From: Thiobacillaceae bacterium
GTDB lineage: Bacteria; Pseudomonadota; Gammaproteobacteria; Burkholderiales; Thiobacillaceae
Length of the DNA: 7,447 bases
Reading direction: 5' to 3'
Assembly: GCA_012274165.1 (NCBI GenBank)
Contig: JAAPAA010000380.1
Span: forward strand, 1 to 7,447
The position numbers and the translations under genes were made by a program. The notes under the pieces are model-generated. The model saw only the letters and a program-made list of their open reading frames with translations, searched no databases and was not told where the DNA came from. Of the stretch, positions 5,723 to 7,447 are shown one piece after another (position 1 is the first letter of the stretch; every line of letters starts with the position of its first letter).

Positions 5723-6300
5723 AAGCTAATCCTTCCTTCGATGATTTGGCCTGACGTGCGGTGTTCATCGCCACACAGGTTTCAAACCCTCATTTTGTTT
5801 GCAGCAAATGGACAGACAAGCCAACTTAGTCAGTGTTTTTTTTATTATGAAACAGCCAATTTTCAATCAGAAAATCGTGATTGACGAAGCGGGCTGTAGC
5901 GGGTTTCTGAATGTCTGTACTGGCGCGCTGTTGCGCCCGATTAAGCTGAAATACTGTTGAAACATCAAGCTGGTTTTTTGCAGATCTGCCGTTGTCTGCG
6001 GTGAACGTTCCCATGCGGAAATCAAGCTGTAGCGCGGTCTGACGTGCAGCCTCCTTCCCTTAGACAGACCGTCCTTCCGTTTGGGAAAAGAGCGTGCCAA
6101 ACAGTAGGTTCAAATTAGATACACCTGCAAAAAAGTAAAGCGAATAAAACTAACTGCTTGTTCTGGTTAAACAAATTCAATGCGTTTGAAAAACAGCGTG
6201 CTGTGGGTGTTCCGTATTTGAAACACCTGGGCCTCCCGCAGCGTCTGATAAATCCGCCTGGTATCAAATAAAAGTGTTTTGTTTCATGTTGTTACTGTGT
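5723..6300. other. Long AT-richer intergenic region with repeated motifs
   Basis: The gap between the divergent activator and its neighbour is visibly richer in A and T than the flanking genes. No RNA gene or convincing ORF was found. It holds an 11-bp palindrome GGTTTCAAACC (5778-5788), a T8 run near 5836, GGCGC/GCGCC (5922-5937), a perfect GCAGATCTGC (5980-5989), a CGGTCTG/CAGACCG dyad (6035-6041 and 6065-6071), two copies of GCTGTAGCG (5893-5901, 6026-6034), and TGAAACA heptamers described separately. It probably contains the activator's promoter and the binding sites for control of the rightward gene. Confidence 0.5.
6206..6227. promoter_or_regulatory. Candidate upstream activator site (dyad GGTGTTCC-N6-GAAACACC)
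   Basis: A 22-bp dyad: GGTGTTCC (6206-6213) pairs with GAAACACC (6220-6227) with one mismatch. Its centre is about 110 bp upstream of the predicted sigma-54 start, a normal distance for an enhancer-binding protein site. It includes one of four TGAAACA heptamers in the region. Binding by the adjacent activator is inferred from position only. Confidence 0.42.
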
Positions 6301-6315
6301 TGGCATGATCGTTGC
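6301..6315 (+). promoter_or_regulatory. Sigma-54 (RpoN) -24/-12 promoter
   Basis: TGGCATGATCGTTGC matches the consensus TGGCACG-N4-TTGC at 10 of 11 defined positions, with the invariant GG and GC at the correct spacing. The predicted transcript start is about 6326-6327, leaving a leader of about 71 nt before the glycine-rich protein gene. A divergently encoded sigma-54 activator lies next to it, which strongly supports function. Confidence 0.85.
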
Positions 6316-6324
6316 GGAGGGGCT

Positions 6325-6354
6325 TGTCAGAGCGTGGCACGCCCCGCTCTGACA
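6325..6354 (+). promoter_or_regulatory. Stem-loop at the predicted 5' end of the sigma-54 transcript
   Basis: TGTCAGAGCG (6325-6334) is perfectly complementary to CGCTCTGACA (6345-6354) around a 10-base loop (TGGCACGCCC). It sits at the predicted transcription start. There is no T tract, so it is not a usual terminator. A 5'-terminal mRNA-stabilising hairpin or a protein operator are both possible. Confidence 0.6.
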
Positions 6355-6384
6355 TCTCTGTTATCTCATCGTCAAGCACACTTC

Positions 6385-6390
6385 AAGGAG
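6385..6390 (+). promoter_or_regulatory. Ribosome binding site of the glycine-rich protein gene
   Basis: AAGGAG, 7 nt before the ATG at 6398. This is a near-ideal Shine-Dalgarno sequence. It fixes the start and argues that the low-complexity frame is truly translated, at a high rate. Confidence 0.85.
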
Positions 6391-6397
6391 CGGCATA

Positions 6398-7447
6398 ATG
6401 AACAAGACCCTTTTATCCACGGCCATTGCGATGGCATTCGGGGTGTCAGCCCAAGCCTGGGCCAACCCCACCAACACCAACAATGCCGACTCGAATGCGG
6501 CAATTTCGCAGAGCGCAGCAGCAACGTCGGATCAGAGCGCGCAAACGGGTGCGGCAGCGAATGAGTATTCAACTGCGAACAACGACGCCAGTACCAACGA
6601 CGCCAGTGATAACAGTACCAACAACAACAGCGACAACAGTGACAACAGTGATAACAGCGACAACAGTGACAACAGTGTCAACACCACTCAGTCTGGCGCT
6701 GGAGCCATGGCCAGCGGTTCTTCTACAGCAACCCAGACCAACGATTCCAATAACACCACTATGACTGTGTCGGCACAAACCAACCTGACTGGTGACGTCC
6801 ACGACAACACCGTTCAGAATATTGGCAACAATGCCACTGGCGGCGGGCAAGCCGGCAATGGTGGCAATGGTGGCAATGGTGGCACGTCCACTCAATCAGT
6901 TTCCACTGGCAGTGCTTCTGGCGGTAACGGTGGCAACGGTGCTGCGGGCAACGGCGGCGATGCCGGTGCAACGGGTGGCAACTCAACGGCCGGCAATGGC
7001 GAAAGTGGTGGGAGTGGCAGCTATAACGGTTCGGCTGTAGGCGCCAACGGTGGAAATGGTGCTACAGGCTATGGCGGCAACGGCGGTAATTCCGGGCCCG
7101 TCAATGGCGGCAGCGGCACCGGTGGCAACGCAACCGGTGGCATCGGCGGCAGTGGTGGCGCAGGGCAGGCCTCAAGTGGCCCGGCAGCCGGTGGCTACGC
7201 AAACGGCGGCAGCTGCGGGTATGGCGGCCAAGGTGGCAACGGCAATGGGGGTGCCAGCAGCGACTCCACTTCGAGCGGCTATGGCGGCTCGGGCACGGGT
7301 GGACAAAGTAGCGTTGACACCGCTTCGGGCGGCAGTGGCGGTTCGGGTACCGGCGGTGCCAGCACCGACTCCGCATCGGGCGGCTTTGGGGGCTCGGGTT
7401 CGGGTGGGTCCAGTAGCGACACTGCTTCCAGTGGCGCAGGTGGTGCA
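6398..7447 (+). CDS. Secreted Asn/Ser/Asp- then Gly-rich repeat protein (3' end outside window)
   Basis: The frame is open from ATG 6398 to the window edge: 350 codons and no stop. Residues 1-22 are a clear Sec signal peptide (MNKTLLSTAIAMAFGVSAQA, then WA before NPT). Residues 23-96 are rich in Asn, Ser, Asp and Ala, with five exact D-N-S triplets at 79-93. Residues 97-147 are rich in Thr, Asn and Gln with alternating polar and nonpolar residues (TMTVSAQTNL, GDVHDNTVQNIG). From 148 on it is Gly-rich (GGNGGNGG, GGSGTGG) with one Cys (273). From about 284 it falls into a 17-18-residue repeat around S-S-D-T-A-S-G-G-x-G-G-S-G-T-G-G. It lacks the GGxGxD motif of RTX proteins. It is probably exported to the periplasm, surface or matrix; I do not recognise a family. 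A sigma-54 promoter, 5' hairpin and strong ribosome binding site precede it, and a sigma-54 activator is divergent. Confidence 0.85.
   Translation, partial: MNKTLLSTAIAMAFGVSAQAWANPTNTNNADSNAAISQSAAATSDQSAQTGAAANEYSTANNDASTNDASDNSTNNNSDNSDNSDNSDNSDNSVNTTQSGAGAMASGSSTATQTNDSNNTTMTVSAQTNLTGDVHDNTVQNIGNNATGGGQAGNGGNGGNGGTSTQSVSTGSASGGNGGNGAAGNGGDAGATGGNSTAGNGESGGSGSYNGSAVGANGGNGATGYGGNGGNSGPVNGGSGTGGNATGGIGGSGGAGQASSGPAAGGYANGGSCGYGGQGGNGNGGASSDSTSSGYGGSGTGGQSSVDTASGGSGGSGTGGASTDSASGGFGGSGSGGSSSDTASSGAGGA
6581..6607 (+). repeat. 12-bp direct repeat in the glycine-rich protein gene
   Basis: AACGACGCCAGT occurs at 6581-6592 and again at 6596-6607, period 15 bp, encoding N-D-A-S twice. In frame and coding. 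Confidence 0.7.
6632..6676 (+). repeat. Five tandem 9-bp repeats encoding Asp-Asn-Ser
   Basis: Five in-frame units of GACAACAGT, with only third-base changes in the middle unit (GATAACAGC). A sixth, separated copy (GATAACAGT) is at 6608-6616. Likely expanded by slippage; a change in copy number would keep the frame. Confidence 0.85.
6854..6880 (+). repeat. Three exact tandem 9-bp repeats encoding Gly-Asn-Gly
   Basis: GGCAATGGT three times without change, at the start of the glycine-rich domain. The identity at third bases suggests recent duplication. Confidence 0.85.
7247..7447 (+). repeat. Imperfect 51-54-bp tandem repeats in the glycine-rich domain
   Basis: Units at 7247-7297, 7298-7351, 7352-7402 and 7403 to the window edge each encode a variant of GG-x-S-S-D-T-A-S-G-G-x-G-G-S-G-T. 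Lengths of 51 and 54 bp keep the frame. The array continues beyond the window, so the copy number is unknown. Confidence 0.75.

Noticed and set aside
5826..6100. Two small - strand frames (62 and 77 codons) in the intergenic region.
   Set aside because: No good ribosome binding site at the starts, no domain, and they overlap each other in different frames.
6335..6350. A second TGGCACG that could be a -24 element.
   Set aside because: The matching -12 position reads GCTC, not TTGC; it is the loop and stem of the hairpin.
6274..6764. Overlapping + strand frames around the start of the glycine-rich gene.
   Set aside because: They are in other frames, lack a ribosome binding site, and show Thr/Arg-rich artefacts of the repeats.
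6569..7376. Long - strand frames, rich in Ile/Val or in His/Arg/Cys, opposite the glycine-rich gene.
   Set aside because: These compositions are what a GGC/GGT/AAC-rich repeat gives when read backwards; the + frame has signal peptide, ribosome binding site and promoter.
7247..7447. Regular repeats that could suggest a CRISPR array.
   Set aside because: Units are imperfect, coding and in frame, with no alternating unique spacers.

Overview
The window looks like a chromosomal segment of a moderately GC-rich proteobacterium. A betaproteobacterium, perhaps of the Nitrosomonadales type, fits best. The reasons are the GC-rich codon use, the class I purE/purK pair beside DUF192 and DUF3108 genes, a DsrC/TusE-like protein, and a sigma-54 activator with a VpsR-like N-terminus. 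The genus assignment is inference.

Left part (1-3123), housekeeping. The 3' end of a DUF3108 gene on + converges on a compact - strand operon: purE, purK and a secreted DUF192 protein, with both junctions overlapping by exactly 11 nt. PurK and PurE carry out consecutive steps of de novo purine synthesis (AIR to N5-CAIR to CAIR). Upstream lies a tusE/dsrC-like gene that ends in a clear Rho-independent terminator. Its promoter overlaps a sequence very close to the IscR type 1 operator.

Middle part (3165-4360), a decaying chromate-resistance locus on -. It holds a chrB-type gene broken by four indels, an intact rhodanese gene joined to it by an ATGA overlap, and about 30 codons of a chrA transporter N-terminus. 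A 64-bp MITE-like element with 10-bp terminal inverted repeats and a 5-bp flanking duplication sits in the 5' end of the chrA remnant.

Right part (4361-7447), a divergent regulator/target pair. A sigma-54 enhancer-binding protein (VpsR-like degenerate receiver, AAA+ with GAFTGA, Fis-type HTH) is transcribed leftward. A 675-bp AT-richer intergenic region separates it from a rightward gene running off the window. That gene encodes a Sec-exported, Asn/Ser/Asp-rich then Gly-rich repeat protein. It is preceded by a near-perfect -24/-12 promoter (TGGCATGATCGTTGC), a strong hairpin at the predicted transcript 5' end, and repeated TGAAACA/dyad motifs that are candidate activator sites. The likely logic is that the activator and RpoN switch on a secreted surface or matrix protein. 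This is the most interesting system here. It rests on sequence motifs plus inference and the protein's function is unknown.
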